From contig CAJQUW010005558.1 of the NCBI GenBank assembly GCA_907163375.1, positions 186,001-250,000 of the forward strand: a stretch of DNA of 64,000 nucleotides, in the 5' to 3' direction. The DNA is from Prostheceraeus crozeri. Its lineage: Eukaryota; Platyhelminthes; Polycladida; Euryleptidae. The notes below the pieces were generated by a model. It did not search any database. It was given only the letters and a program-made list of their open reading frames with translations, and was not told where the DNA came from. The position numbers and the translations under genes were made by a program. Shown in pieces: positions 11,313 through 22,156 of this stretch. Every line of letters begins with the position of its first letter. Within the stretch, counting starts at the first letter, position 1.

Positions 11313-14300
11313 TGTTACCAAACGTATAGGTTACCTGTTCGTTCTCTCAAAGTACACGAATGTTAGCACTATCTCAAATTTGGCCTACTCGAAAGTAATG
11401 GAAACACCACTCGTGACTCTGTTGACATGTGTATGATTGCAAAAGCCTTTGTCTTCACCGATGCCTACAGACGAAGTTTCACATTATAGAAAATTAAGAT
11501 TTTCACCACTGAATCGCGCCTTCGATCAGCTCTCATTTTTTCGAATTTCGACAACATTTGGCACAATTTCATTCAGCTTATACTTTTACCTGATTTTGCG
11601 CTATTTGTTGGATGAAGCAATGTTTTCTGCGGTCAACAACAGACAACTTTTAACAATATATTTTGTTGCATTAATGCTGGAGTTTTTCTAGTTCGGATTT
11701 AAAAGGATGCTTGTCTAATCAGCTCCGAGAATACTCGTATGTACCCATCTTTTTAATGGCAGGCTTCAAATTTGTAACATTACCATACTCAGTCATTGGT
11801 TGAGTCATCATTTCCCTCACTTGAGATCAGAAGATTTTTAATATCAGATCAGAGGAGGACTTGTCTCGTCTGCACCAGTTGATAATAAACAAAAACATTT
11901 TCTTTGCGCCGTAGGAATGCTGACGCCTGCGTCCGACAAATGGATCGACAGGAGCAGCTCATCAATGATGACACGACAGTGAGTGATAAGAGGGTCAACA
12001 ACATGATATCTCAAAATAACAAAACAGACCATCACTCATTACTTCATTTATGTAAGCAAACCACACTGTTTTCTAAACCAAGTGTCTCTGCTGACCAAGT
12101 AAATCAATTTAGAAATTAGTTATCAGTTTGCAATTCAATTTGATGAGAATAGTCTATACAAAACACGCAGAAATTTTTGTGCTGTGCAACGATTTAGGAA
12201 ACGGTCTGTATAAAAAAACCTTAAAGCATCCTTAATAATAATAGATTCTTTTTTACTGAGGATGACATTGGTAGCATGAATCAATCAATAAATCCGTAAA
12301 ACAAATCATTGATTACAAAAATCTCTGCAGAACTTGTTCGAAGTAGGTACTTGCACATATGCATAGTTGGCCTACTCGTTCTTGTAATCGAGAACCCTTT
12401 TCACTGCCTCCCCAGATATTGTACGGTCTGCATTTCCCGAAATTAACAGAGATTTCAACGGATGTTGTACTCGTTACTGATATTGGAGATACACCAGGGC
12501 TCATACTAGGTCTGGGCATATATGCGTCGACGCTAAGGGAAAATTGTTATTCCAGTTTCACTAAATATTGTCTAAATCCGCGCTGGATCCAGGGATTGAT
12601 AGAATTCTGTTTGCTGCCTCTTTCAGTTGAGGAATTTTGTTAGTTGCTTAGTTTCTTCAGAATAATGTGGGGTACGGTCTCTCCTGGGCTTGTCCAAGAG
12701 AGTAAAGGTCCGGACGCCGACGTTTTTGACAAAACAATTCTGATACGCAAAATCAAATTTCACGGCTCTACTGACGACTTCAATTAAAATTAGGTTTACG
12801 TTCACTCCCACTTAATCTTTCTCTAAGAAAAATTTCCAAGAATTTTCGATTCAATCTCAGGCTTCCATGCCTATTTCTAAATCCGAACGTGATTCCAGGA
12901 GTTTCTTTATTTTCATTATTCTCCGCTTTTCCGAAAATCATTCTCCATTTCTCATTTTTCCACCTTATCCTTTATTTCCGCCTTATTTTTAAATTATCAT
13001 TCCTTTTGCAAATTTTGCTGAATTTTTTTCATTGTCCCGGTAATTTCACAATTGCATGCATTCACGTCAATAGATCAGAAAGAAATAAACGATGTGCGAT
13101 AATCTGAATCACAAGTTTCAAATGAATGTAAACTTGATTTCGAGGATGGAATGAAAGAGGAAAACAAAACCACAAATTCATTTAGGCTTATTCCTAATAA
13201 GGTGTAGACCTGAAGAAAAAATTAGGCCTATAGTGTTCTATAGATGTCATTGCAACGCATTGTGCTTCCAAAACATACCTATTAATTATCAATTGAAGCA
13301 ACTTTCAGTAATAAAGAATAAATTCCTTCCATAATGGGCTAGTATGAAACATATGCTCATTTTTCTTAATTTTTGTATGTCATTTCTTTCGTGGACAAGA
13401 CCTGGTAGTGCTACCTTATTTAATTTTTGGTGGCCCAATCCCAATGGGAATCCCAATACCCAACGGGAAGCCTGTGAATCATGCTTTATGAAATAAATGT
13501 AATGAGTGTGATAGTTAAGTTAGAGCTGAATTGCTAAAGAAAGTTTTTAATTTTTAGTTTGCAAAAAGGCCGAATAAATAATGCAACTATGGCCTTTATT
13601 TAAAATTCAAATGTGTCTTACTCAACTTAGAGGGATGTTTGGTAATTGCAAGTTAATCAGCGGATTTACAATTCCAAAAAGGTTTCAAATTCACCATTCA
13701 TCGGCAATCAGTGTATTTGTATCGGAGTGTAAAGCTCCACTCCAGTGCTTCGGGAGTAAGCATACAAACATTGACTACGTGATCCCTGCTACACTGCATC
13801 TGTACGTATAGGAACAGCAAAGAGGGGTTTAATATTCATGGAGGCATTGTCTGTAATAAATGGTGGTATTTTTGCTGTAAATACAACGGGAGATGCTACC
13901 ACAAGAGGTGGTGCCGGAACAGGTGCTACCGACGGTTTGCATCAGGCATCTGCTTATAACTTCGCAGTGAACACTCCTCCTCGAAAGCGGAGAAAATGTT
14001 TCAACGCGGCTATCTGCCGAATGGACGATATTTAAAGATTAACTTTGTTATTTGGTAAACTCAACATAAAATGTAGATTCCCAATTCATACTTTTATAAA
14101 TCAGCCGACCTATTTTCTTAGTGAAGACAAACTTTCAGAAGATAGTATTTAAACGTACATTTTTAACAATTCCCATATCATATCTCATTCGAAATGATGT
14201 CAGTTTAGAGGTATTTATGTGCGACAACATTGAAATCGAAGGCAAAGCATCACATAATTAAAATTATAATATTGTGCTATTGTGATTAGAATGTTAGAAA

Positions 14301-14537
14301 GAGTGTCAAGTATTAAAATGCAAAAGTTCCATGCTGATCTTCTTTGATTCGGCCTTACAGCAAACTTGTTTTCTTTAGTTTGTAGATAGTTATCATTCCA
14401 TCGCTCATTTTATAGTTACTTAAAAAAAGAAGATTTGATTTAATTTGATAATATTGCCATGGTAAATGCTTTCCTGTAGGTAACGTTATCGGAATGCTAA
14501 GTAGTTGCGTGAGTCTGAACAGAATTCGTTTACATGT
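11313..14537. other. No clear gene
   Basis: AT-rich DNA with scattered short frames. A poor hAT-like peptide remnant at 12,564-12,635 is listed separately. T-rich sequence at 12,890-13,030 is low complexity. No terminal repeats were recognised. Confidence 0.55.
12564..12635 (-). pseudogene. Possible hAT transposase C-terminal scrap
   Basis: The minus strand reads IPQLKEAANRILSIPGSSAD, close in pattern to the hAT dimerisation motif (FPxLxxLAxxILSIPASSAxSERVFS). Only about 24 residues can be matched and the SERVFS part is missing. It is likely a decayed fragment, but the short length makes this uncertain. Confidence 0.3.
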
Positions 14538-14852
14538 GGTGCAGAGACAGGACAAAAAGGTGCAGAGACATGGAATACTGGAGCAGAGACAGGACAAAAA
14601 GGTGCAGAGACATGGAATACTGGAGCAGAGACAGGCGTTGTTTCAAAAAGAATCCGTTTTGGTGGTGCAGAGACATGATATATGGTGCAGAGACATGGGG
14701 TTTTGGAGCACAGACAGTATGTTGTGGAGCAGAGACAGGGGTGAATGGTGCAGAGACAGGACTTAGATATATGAATTTCTTGAAAATTGGAGCAGAGACA
14801 GGGGATGTGGTGCAGAGACAGGACATGTGAGTGGAGCTGAGACAGGAGATAA

Positions 14853-14853
<1 letters not shown>
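14538..14853. repeat. Phased array of 14-bp cores with variable 7-bp spacers
   Basis: Thirteen cores of the form GGWGCAGAGACAKG start at 14,538, 14,559, 14,580, 14,601, 14,622, 14,664, 14,684, 14,705, 14,726, 14,747, 14,789, 14,809 and 14,833. Steps are 21 bases (about two helical turns), or 42 where a core is lost, with a few at 20 or 24. The 7-base spacers mostly differ (ACAAAAA, GAATACT, GGGTTTT, ATGTTGT, GGTGAAT). The first four units look like a doubled 42-mer. The last unit runs into (TA)n. Long open frames here on both strands are produced by the repeat and are not genes. Confidence 0.9.

Positions 14854-14897
<44 letters not shown>
14854..14897. repeat. (TA)n microsatellite
   Basis: Forty-four bases of TA directly following the last unit of the 21-bp array. 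Confidence 0.95.
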
Positions 14898-14898
<1 letters not shown>

Positions 14899-14997
14899 TC
14901 TATAATAATATAACGATATAATATATCTATATACTATAGTATACGGAAATTGTAATAAAAATACCCTAATGACTATATTGCAATATAGTCATTATAA

Positions 14998-15195
14998 TAG
15001 CCCGTTAGATCGCCCACCCGCGTAACGAATTCGTAACGAAGCTGGGTAGCGGGAAAACTTCGTGAAGCATGAAATGACCTGAGACGCATTCTGTGCTCAC
15101 TATCCGTTACATCTCCCACCCGCGTAACGAATTCGTAACGAAGCGGGAAAACTTCGTGAAGCATGAAATGACTTGATACGCATTCCGTGCTCACT
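14998..15195. repeat. Direct duplication of about 100 bp
   Basis: Two direct copies contain CCCACCCGCGTAACGAATTC and GGGAAAACTTCGTGAAGC. The first copy carries an extra eight bases. Each holds the short palindrome ACGAATTCGT. The following 15,196-15,791 shows no gene. Confidence 0.8.
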
Positions 15196-16379
15196 AGGGC
15201 TACTTCCTTCGAAAGCAGGTTGACACTGAAGTGCTTTTAGACCATTTTAAAACAAAAAAAAATTGGTCGGGCAGAGGTCGGAATTTTAATGGGATAACGG
15301 TTATTGCCGGAAGATATATGTATTGAGTTCGGGCACCCGGCTATTGCTGTACACACGAAGCATTCCCGTCCACGTAAAATTTTCTGTTATTATTTGAATA
15401 CCAACTGAAAATTTTGAGAAAATATGCATTTCTCTCTACAATTTGTACATTTTTAGGAATATGCTGCAAGCGGTAATTTGATTAGCCGTGGCTTGTACCC
15501 ATTGTCGCTGCTAAATGATTGAAATGCTGCAATTAAATCAAGAATTACTATTACAAAATTTCCGCTGTTTTTCAGTCCTTTTACATCATGTCACAGATAA
15601 ATGGCATCTCACATTGTGGTCTCATCACAGTGGTGCGATAGACGCTTTGTAGAGCTGCAAAAGGATGCGGTTCATATGAATGTTTGGTGTTAATTCTTCG
15701 CATAATTTGTAGACGAACCTAAAGTTTTCCGCAATTCTGAATCATTGCCAATTTAGGCAATATAACCGCTGACCGAAGCACTTCTTGGCTACACTGTAAA
15801 TTGCAGGGCACTAACTTAGGCACGAAGCCGAAATTTCGTGCCAGTTAGCACCTAGCTAGTGCCATTCTAGTGCCTCGAGGCACCAGTAGGCGCCACTAGG
15901 CACTAACAGGCACCAAACCAAATATGTGTTTATCTGGTAAAAACCACATAAAAAAAATTTCTTCATTTACGATTGCTAACTAGGAAGCTAATTTATTCGA
16001 AAATAAGCCATCTAAGCTTCAAATTACTCAACTCGTCAAATTTAAATCTCCATTGTTTGAGTCTCTAGCATTTTAAAGACATTCTTTCATTCTTCCATCC
16101 GTGAAGTGATGTTGAATAACGCTTGCGACAACAGCTATACAGGATAGCATGTGGGCTTGAATCAAGCAAAATTATATTTGAAGAACAGAAAAGGTGCTGC
16201 ATGGAAAAAGGTAAGTACGACATGAGTTCGTTTGAAAATATTCATGCATCCTTGGAAATATAATGTACTAAGCCAAATATCAAATGATTTGTTTAGTTTA
16301 GCTTTCCGACAAGGCCAACGTCCAGTCGAATCTCAGTATGATGCATTTTGGTGCTTTGCTGCATTCTGCAAGCGCAGAT

Positions 16380-16635
16380 CATAGAAATTGACAACAATAA
16401 AACCTCTAGAATGGAAATTAAGCTTCATGCAATGCACAATAACGGCACATTAAACGCACGCATTTTCACTTAGATGCACCTGCCAACGTCTGTATGATTG
16501 GGTCAGAATCAATCACATGTGTAAATCTAAGCTTTTCATTGGTGATTCATGCCCCAACTTAGTTCCCTCGGATGTGCCGCGACCTTGAGTCAATTTCCAT
16601 TCTAGCCAACTTCAGATAAACAGTTTATTTCTATG
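16380..16635. mobile_element. 256-bp miniature element, CATAGAAAT ends, copy 1
   Basis: The element begins CATAGAAATTGAC and ends TTTATTTCTATG, and is flanked by a perfect 8-base duplication GCGCAGAT (16,372-16,379 and 16,636-16,643). The empty site is preserved in the sister repeat near 25,190 with a single GCGCAGAT. An inner inverted pair (CTAGAATGGAAATT and its complement) lies near each end. A second copy of equal length is at 40,006. The 8-base duplication suggests hAT-, P- or Merlin-type mobilisation. It is non-coding. Confidence 0.9.
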
Positions 16636-16937
16636 GCGCAGATAGAGCAAATATTTCTTGGAAAGAAATGCTTTCTTATCTTAAGTCATGTTTACGCTCT
16701 GTTTTAGTACCGGAGCGGGCGACACACTTTAATAGTTGGCTACCTAATAATATCTAACGAAATCACTGGATCCAATTAAAAAGTCACAGTTCCTATTGTG
16801 AAGGGATGGCCATAGATAGTGACGCTACTCTTTTGGAATTTCCTCACTCGACTGATTGTGAATCATCAATGTGAGAAGAAAATACAACGATAAAAAGGAA
16901 ACACAGCATACAAAGGACGAGACACTAGAAGAAAACT

Positions 16938-19900
16938 TTACAAGTAATTCACTTCGGATAGTTCTTTCGATGCGGTGAAGAAGGAAGTCACACTGATCGC
17001 GTTTCCTCTTTGGATGGCGAGACTAAGTCTTTGCTTCAAGAAGGCAGTGGATCGAGGGTCGCCGTTCGTCTCTTGAATCCTCCTCCCAATTATTCCGATC
17101 AGTGCCCTTGCATCCATTCCCCATGCTCCAAATGTTTCGATTGCCACAGGACAGAATATATTGGAGTGACTCAAGCATTCGTACTTCCTTCTCTTCTTCG
17201 TTTCAGCGTACGTTGCCACTCTTCCGATGCCTTGACATGAGAGCTGAATGTTGCTGTCAGCGAGCGTGTCAACACACGTAAAATCCCACACCAATGGGCG
17301 ACCGTGGCTCCATGGGATCAGTGTAGCCCCATCTGGGCGCTTGCCGTCCTCCCGGCTCAGTCCCACAGGTTCGAGGACAGCGGGGATCCCGGCGGATACC
17401 AATGCTCTTCTGATGATATCGTTCGCCTCGTGGTGTCGTGCCAAGCGTCCCGCATTAAACCGACAACTTAAGCCATGAGTCCCGTACTTGTCCACCTTAG
17501 CTCCACATTTGCACACATGTGGAACACAAACTGGTGCTCCAAGCCGAAGAGCCACCGCGATTCGCAACTGTTCGTTTTGGAGCTTTAGGCCAAGTGACTG
17601 AATAGGGACCGCCATTAACCAAGCCCCAGAGTCAGATGATGAGACTGCCAACAATCGGCTTCTTGATTTCGCAGGTAGGTCGCCGTTAAGCAGGTTCTCA
17701 ACCTCCAGCTTCACGATTGGAGAGTCCCAGCACTTCTGTCTTTTCCGATTATCATCGGACGGCTGCAAGGCGTTTGGACACTTCCTTTCCCATTGCTCTA
17801 TGGCCTCCTGGAGATTCGTATCAACTGCATCGTCGAGTGGGCCTAGGATGGCAGATTTGGACTCGGCGACGCTGTATGACGAAGCCAGGTAGGCTGGGTA
17901 GAGACAGATCTGTGGCTCGACGTAGACCAAGGCCACCATCGGCAACAGGAAGAAAGGCTTGTTGATGTGAAGCAGGTGAAAGAGAACAATTCAAAATTTC
18001 CTCCAAAGAGAGTCTCTGTAAGTCATCGAACTTTATCAAAATTTGCGGGTAACGGTAAAACGGAAAAGTTCGCAACAGGTACAAAAATTTTGGTATGCTA
18101 AAACAATTTCGCAGAAGATAAAAACTTTCATGTGCTTCCATATCACAGATACGATGTATCAAGTTGCTCAAACAATGCAACTTGTCATTGAAAACTTCTT
18201 CTGCAGCCTCCGAAAAAAGAGGAGATCCCAGAAGTGACAAACGTGACTTGTCAATTGCCTTCACGTGTTCGAATAAGGCAGATGAGTTATTCTCAAAAAG
18301 ACAGAACGGATCATACAACTCACATTTAGAAAAATTCAGCTTCAGGCCAAGCTGATTTTGGCTATCTAAAATTGTCTTCAAATCGTCTATCACGTCTGTC
18401 ATGGAACCAGCAATGCATCCATCATCAAGATACCAACAGTTAATGTCACTTTTCAACTGCTTTACCATATTGTGGAGCGCCAAGAGAAAAAGAAGGGACC
18501 AATGGGGTCACCTTGTTGAACTCCCTCAACAGAAGGGACTTCAAGATCTTCATATAACAAGGTTGATGGGCTTCCATACAACTGCCAAGCAAAAGAAAAT
18601 AAATTTGGAGTTTCAGACTTGATACAATTCAAAACAAAATCTCTGCGAACAGTGTTGAACGCATTTTTAAAATCGATTTTCAACATAACAAAGTTTTCGT
18701 TTTTTAGAAAGTCTTGAATCCAAATATTGGCGAACCGAGTGGACAATGGTTTCAGCTCCGTTAGAGGCACCCACGCCTTGTTGATGGGGAAGGAAATCCT
18801 TGCCAACAGCATGAATACCATTTCTGGCTGCCAACTTGCTTGCTATTCTGCGATACACATTTCCGACAGCAATGGGGCGGATGTCGTCAATTGTCTTCGA
18901 CAAGGCGAAAAGAGACGCCCCATACAGATATGAAATTACCTCTTGAGGCACCTCGCCACGCAGCATTAGATTGCACAAATTAGTCAGTGCAGTCAGGAGG
19001 CGATTCGCAGGTTCTCCAACAGATTTAGCCAGCATGTCCTTTAAATGCTGAGGTTCTAGCAAGTCTGGGTCGCCAGCCGATCCGGGACGAAAGTTAGAAA
19101 TGGCTTTTCGGACTTGGTTGGTGGTACATTGCAGAGCACTAGCGGAATCATCATTCTTTGGAGGCGATGGTAGGGATGTTTCAGGGTGGCTTTGTGGATG
19201 CTTTTCCTTCAACTTAGTCAAAGTGGACTCATGGTTGGCTGACAAGGATTCGTCAGATGCAATGACACGAATAGCTCCTTTGATGTCACCTCGCTGAATC
19301 TTCCGACTAGCAAGCTTCACACGGTTCTTGTCCGGGTTCAATGCTGGTTTCCTGCTTGGTCTGATGCTAAGCTCCACATCACGCAAGGGATCACTGAGAA
19401 ATGTCTGAATAAGTCTGTTAACATGCGTTGACAGCGAGACTTGACTGTTTCCATTTGCCGGAGGCTTCAAAAAACAACAAGATGGGAATCTTATTAAGCC
19501 TCTCCATGCTTCAACTGAATTGTTTTCACAGACTTTTGAAATCAGAGTACAGAGGGCAGAAGCAGCGTGAACCCGAGATCCTTTGGGATGTGATATAACA
19601 CTGATCCGCGACGAAACCTCTTGTAATCGGAAGCCAGTGCTTCCCGGTCGATCTCCTGCTCAGACTCAGACGATGTGCCGTCGACTTGGACAGTCGAATC
19701 AGTCTGGTTACCAGAGTGATTGGAACTTGAGACTTGTTGAGCGGCATGTACACATTGGTGTCTCCTTTTGTTGCTAAAGTTGCGGCGACATGTCGAACAT
19801 ATGAATCGATTGAAGTTGGTAAAGAAAGCTTCCGGGACACAATCATTCTTTGCCAGATGCTCATTGATGTGCAAAAATAAACTTTGAGAAGCTTGATATG

Positions 19901-19943
19901 AGCGACCACAGGTTATTACAGGGCATACTTGGAAAACAGGCAT
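16938..19943 (-). pseudogene. REL-type LINE polyprotein, four frameshifts
   Basis: Read from 19,943 leftward. First, a C2H2 finger (CPVITCGRSY...HINEH) and a second CCHC-like finger (CSTCRRNF...HQC), thought to bind target DNA. The reverse transcriptase follows: DIRPIAVGNVYRR, then KIDFKNAFNTV (motif A aspartate), GVQQGDPIGPFFF (motif B), WYLDDG (motif C, catalytic DD) and LNFSKCELY (motif D). The C-terminal part has CKCGAKVDKYGTHGLSC (CCHC knuckle), an RHHEAN segment, and KRPDG with a later WDFTCVD, matching the PD..D pattern of the restriction-like endonuclease. Frame changes fall near 19,575, 18,705, 18,485 and 17,900. The stop is at 16,938. All catalytic residues named remain, so decay is recent. 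Assignment to a specific clade (R2, R4, NeSL, CRE) needs a tree. Confidence 0.85.
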
Positions 19944-19988
19944 CTTGAAGAATTCGTCAGAGCGCCACTTGCAAAACTAAATGTCAAT

Positions 19989-20066
19989 AACCCGGAGGGA
20001 TTCGAACTCTGTACCTTTCATGGTATCGACAGATGACCAAGACCCAAACCACCAGACTACGGTGCC
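19989..20066 (-). other. tRNA-like segment in the LINE 5' region
   Basis: The minus strand reads GGCACCGTAGTCTGGTGGTT (A-box-like), an anticodon-arm-like middle and GAGTTCGAATCCCTCC (B-box-like). The acceptor ends do not pair well, so it is not a working tRNA gene. It sits 46-123 bases upstream of the zinc-finger ATG, inside the LINE borders. It may be a captured tRNA/SINE head or an internal pol III promoter. Confidence 0.5.
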
Positions 20067-21497
20067 AGCGACCAAAGTCCAGTGAAACAGTTCAGTTATT
20101 CCGAGAATCTTGGATCCCTGTGCATGACCGATCCGTTAGCTTTGTGATGATCGAGCGGTGGACACAGAGATACAAAGCTACGCCGGACTGAGCAGATATC
20201 AGCCATTTGAGGTCACAAAACACTATAATCCAATTTACGAATAATGTAGACGTTGGATGGGCAAACCAATAGACGAACAAGGCTTCCGATGAGGTAACGA
20301 TTCTAATGATATAATTTTTTCCACGAAGAGACACTTGAAATCATCAAAACCAATGAAATGCACGTGAGACACGAGATGCGAGAGACGACCGACCGCACAC
20401 ACCGACCAACCTTGAAGCTAATTAACACAATTAATCAATGTGTCATCAATGTTGTACTCCTGCATTGATACCACCCTTCGAAGTCGTTATTATTCGACCT
20501 TCCTCACAACGCGTTACTATAAACACGTCAACGACTGAATGCCGAGAGTCCGTGTTTACTTGCTTTCCGAATGTTCAGTGCGGCAGTGATTATGCATCAT
20601 TCTGTCGACTGACAGCTGTCTTGGAATAAGGTGAAAGTGTTAACTGGACGACTTTCATATTCGTGTGATTTTTTCTTTGTGTATTGCACTGTTCATGCAA
20701 CATCCATTTGGAAACTGCAAATCAAATTAAGATCAGTGTCCCATTTTCGAGGTGAGAACCATTCCATTCATATTTGCTTCAAGACGATATTCAGAAAACG
20801 GTTCTTTAGGTATTATAAAACATACATGAAACTAGGGCCTTTGTTCAATGCAATGGAAACTTGAAACCATACACAATGGTTGAAAACTATTCATTCCGAA
20901 GTAAAATGGAGTTTTATATTAGATCTCATTTTCTTAACGATCTACCGAATCTTACTTCATAGTAATGAATTCGATCACGAGATCTCGACCATTTTTTAGG
21001 CGTTTGAGATCCCAAGATTTCAGTGCCAAGACTACGATTATTATATTAGGCGTGTACATATAGTTAACAAATGAATATTAATGGTTTCCCCCACCCAGTA
21101 CCATGGCATGTTTTGTTATGTAAATCGCATGAAATCAAAAGGGATCATGGCACCAGGAACACGAGTAACTTAGATATATCGGGTATAGCTTATGCTGACG
21201 ACGAATAGGACTCGTATGTGACGTCACAAGGTGCGCGCTCGTTGACTAGGTTCCACCGGAAACGTAATGTGCGAGTTTTTATTGCAACGCGTCGCAATGA
21301 TTCACCTTAAAAATCTGGGTTTCGACAGGCCATTTGATGCTCGATGCCCGCAGAATAAGTGAATTAAGAAAGACATTAAAATCAGAATTGTAGAGGTGGC
21401 CATCTGATGGTCCTGAAACTCTCGCAAAGAGAGAACTGCCTATTAGCTACTGGCAAGGGGAGACTAGAAAACAGCTAATTATTGTTACATTGAGTTG

Positions 21498-22150
21498 TTC
21501 ACTGATTGACCAAATTGCGGAAAAATTGCAATCTATATACACTGATGCGCAATTTATTGTCATTAATTGCAATTAATTGCACTACATTGCATTTAAATTC
21601 GGCAACATACAGATCTTTTATTGCAATTTGCTCATGTAACGGGAGCATTAAATGCAATTTGTGTATATAAATTGGCATTAAATTACAATCTGAGTATATA
21701 AGCAGACAATATCTTGCAATTTGTCATGAGATTGATACTTCATTCACCTACGCCTATTTTTATTCCCACATTTGCCAAATGAAAACAAATTTAGTTTGAA
21801 CATGAATATGCATTAACAAACCTATCCAAAGAATCAGATTATGAAATTTATAAGGCTTTTACAATCAGATAGTGCGTGTGCTAGCGATCTTCCAGTGCAA
21901 ACGTCGGGTTGTTCAATTAAAAAAAACTAAATATTCACAGGAGCATCTTGTACAAATCTAGTTCATCTTGCATTAGATGTGCAAAAAAATGCTTGATAGA
22001 AACACTGCAGAAACTGAACCGTTTTGCTCCACATGAAATCGTGGATAAAATTATGAAAAAGCTTCTGATATTATTACTGTCATAAACTGACATTAAAATC
22101 ATGTTGCTAAAAATCCGTGGGAAGATCGAGCACCCTGTACATAGGCCACT
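21498..22150. other. ATTGCA-rich spacer
   Basis: Many copies of TTGCAATT, ATTGCA and TTAATTGCAATTAA between 21,510 and 21,730, AT-rich and non-coding. It may be a decayed miniature element. No gene is seen. Confidence 0.5.
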
Positions 22151-22156
22151 AATGAT

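Larger units (their letters stand above)
16873..20442 (-). mobile_element. REL-type (R2-superfamily-like) LINE
   Basis: A 3,570-bp non-LTR retrotransposon on the minus strand, bounded by the direct repeat TCATCAATGT (16,863-16,872 and 20,443-20,452). The unoccupied site in the sister repeat near 25,430 confirms the borders. Order of parts: 5' region with a tRNA-like stretch, N-terminal zinc fingers, reverse transcriptase, CCHC knuckle and restriction-like endonuclease. There is no poly(A) tail. Unlike classical R2 it has inserted in a repeat and not in rRNA genes. The reading frame is broken in about four places. Confidence 0.85.
15792..21497 (+). mobile_element. CACTG-ended element, GGCAC motif family, copy 1 (with two insertions)
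   Basis: It starts CACTGTAAATTG after TA and carries a cluster of GGCAC/GTGCC motifs in both orientations in the first 120 bases. Its sequence matches copy 2 (24,608-26,565) almost base for base, apart from a 256-bp miniature element (16,380-16,635) and a 3.57-kb LINE (16,873-20,442) absent from copy 2. Both copies stop at the same point (TTACATTGAGTTG), which has no obvious inverted end. The element carries no transposase of its own. A TGACGTCA site lies near 21,220. Confidence 0.75.

Noticed and set aside
14494-14830. Overlapping open frames of 80-98 codons on both strands
   Set aside because: A 21-base unit without a stop keeps frames open by arithmetic; the peptides are only the repeat (CRDRTK..., SLLQYSMS...).
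14538-14853. CRISPR array
   Set aside because: Cores of 14 bases with 7-base spacers are too short, there are no cas genes, and the genome is eukaryotic.
17010-17965. Plus-strand open frames opposite the LINE endonuclease
   Set aside because: Antisense shadows of the minus-strand coding sequence.
19989-20066. Functional tRNA gene
   Set aside because: The acceptor stem does not pair and the intervening arms are irregular; only the promoter-like boxes are convincing.
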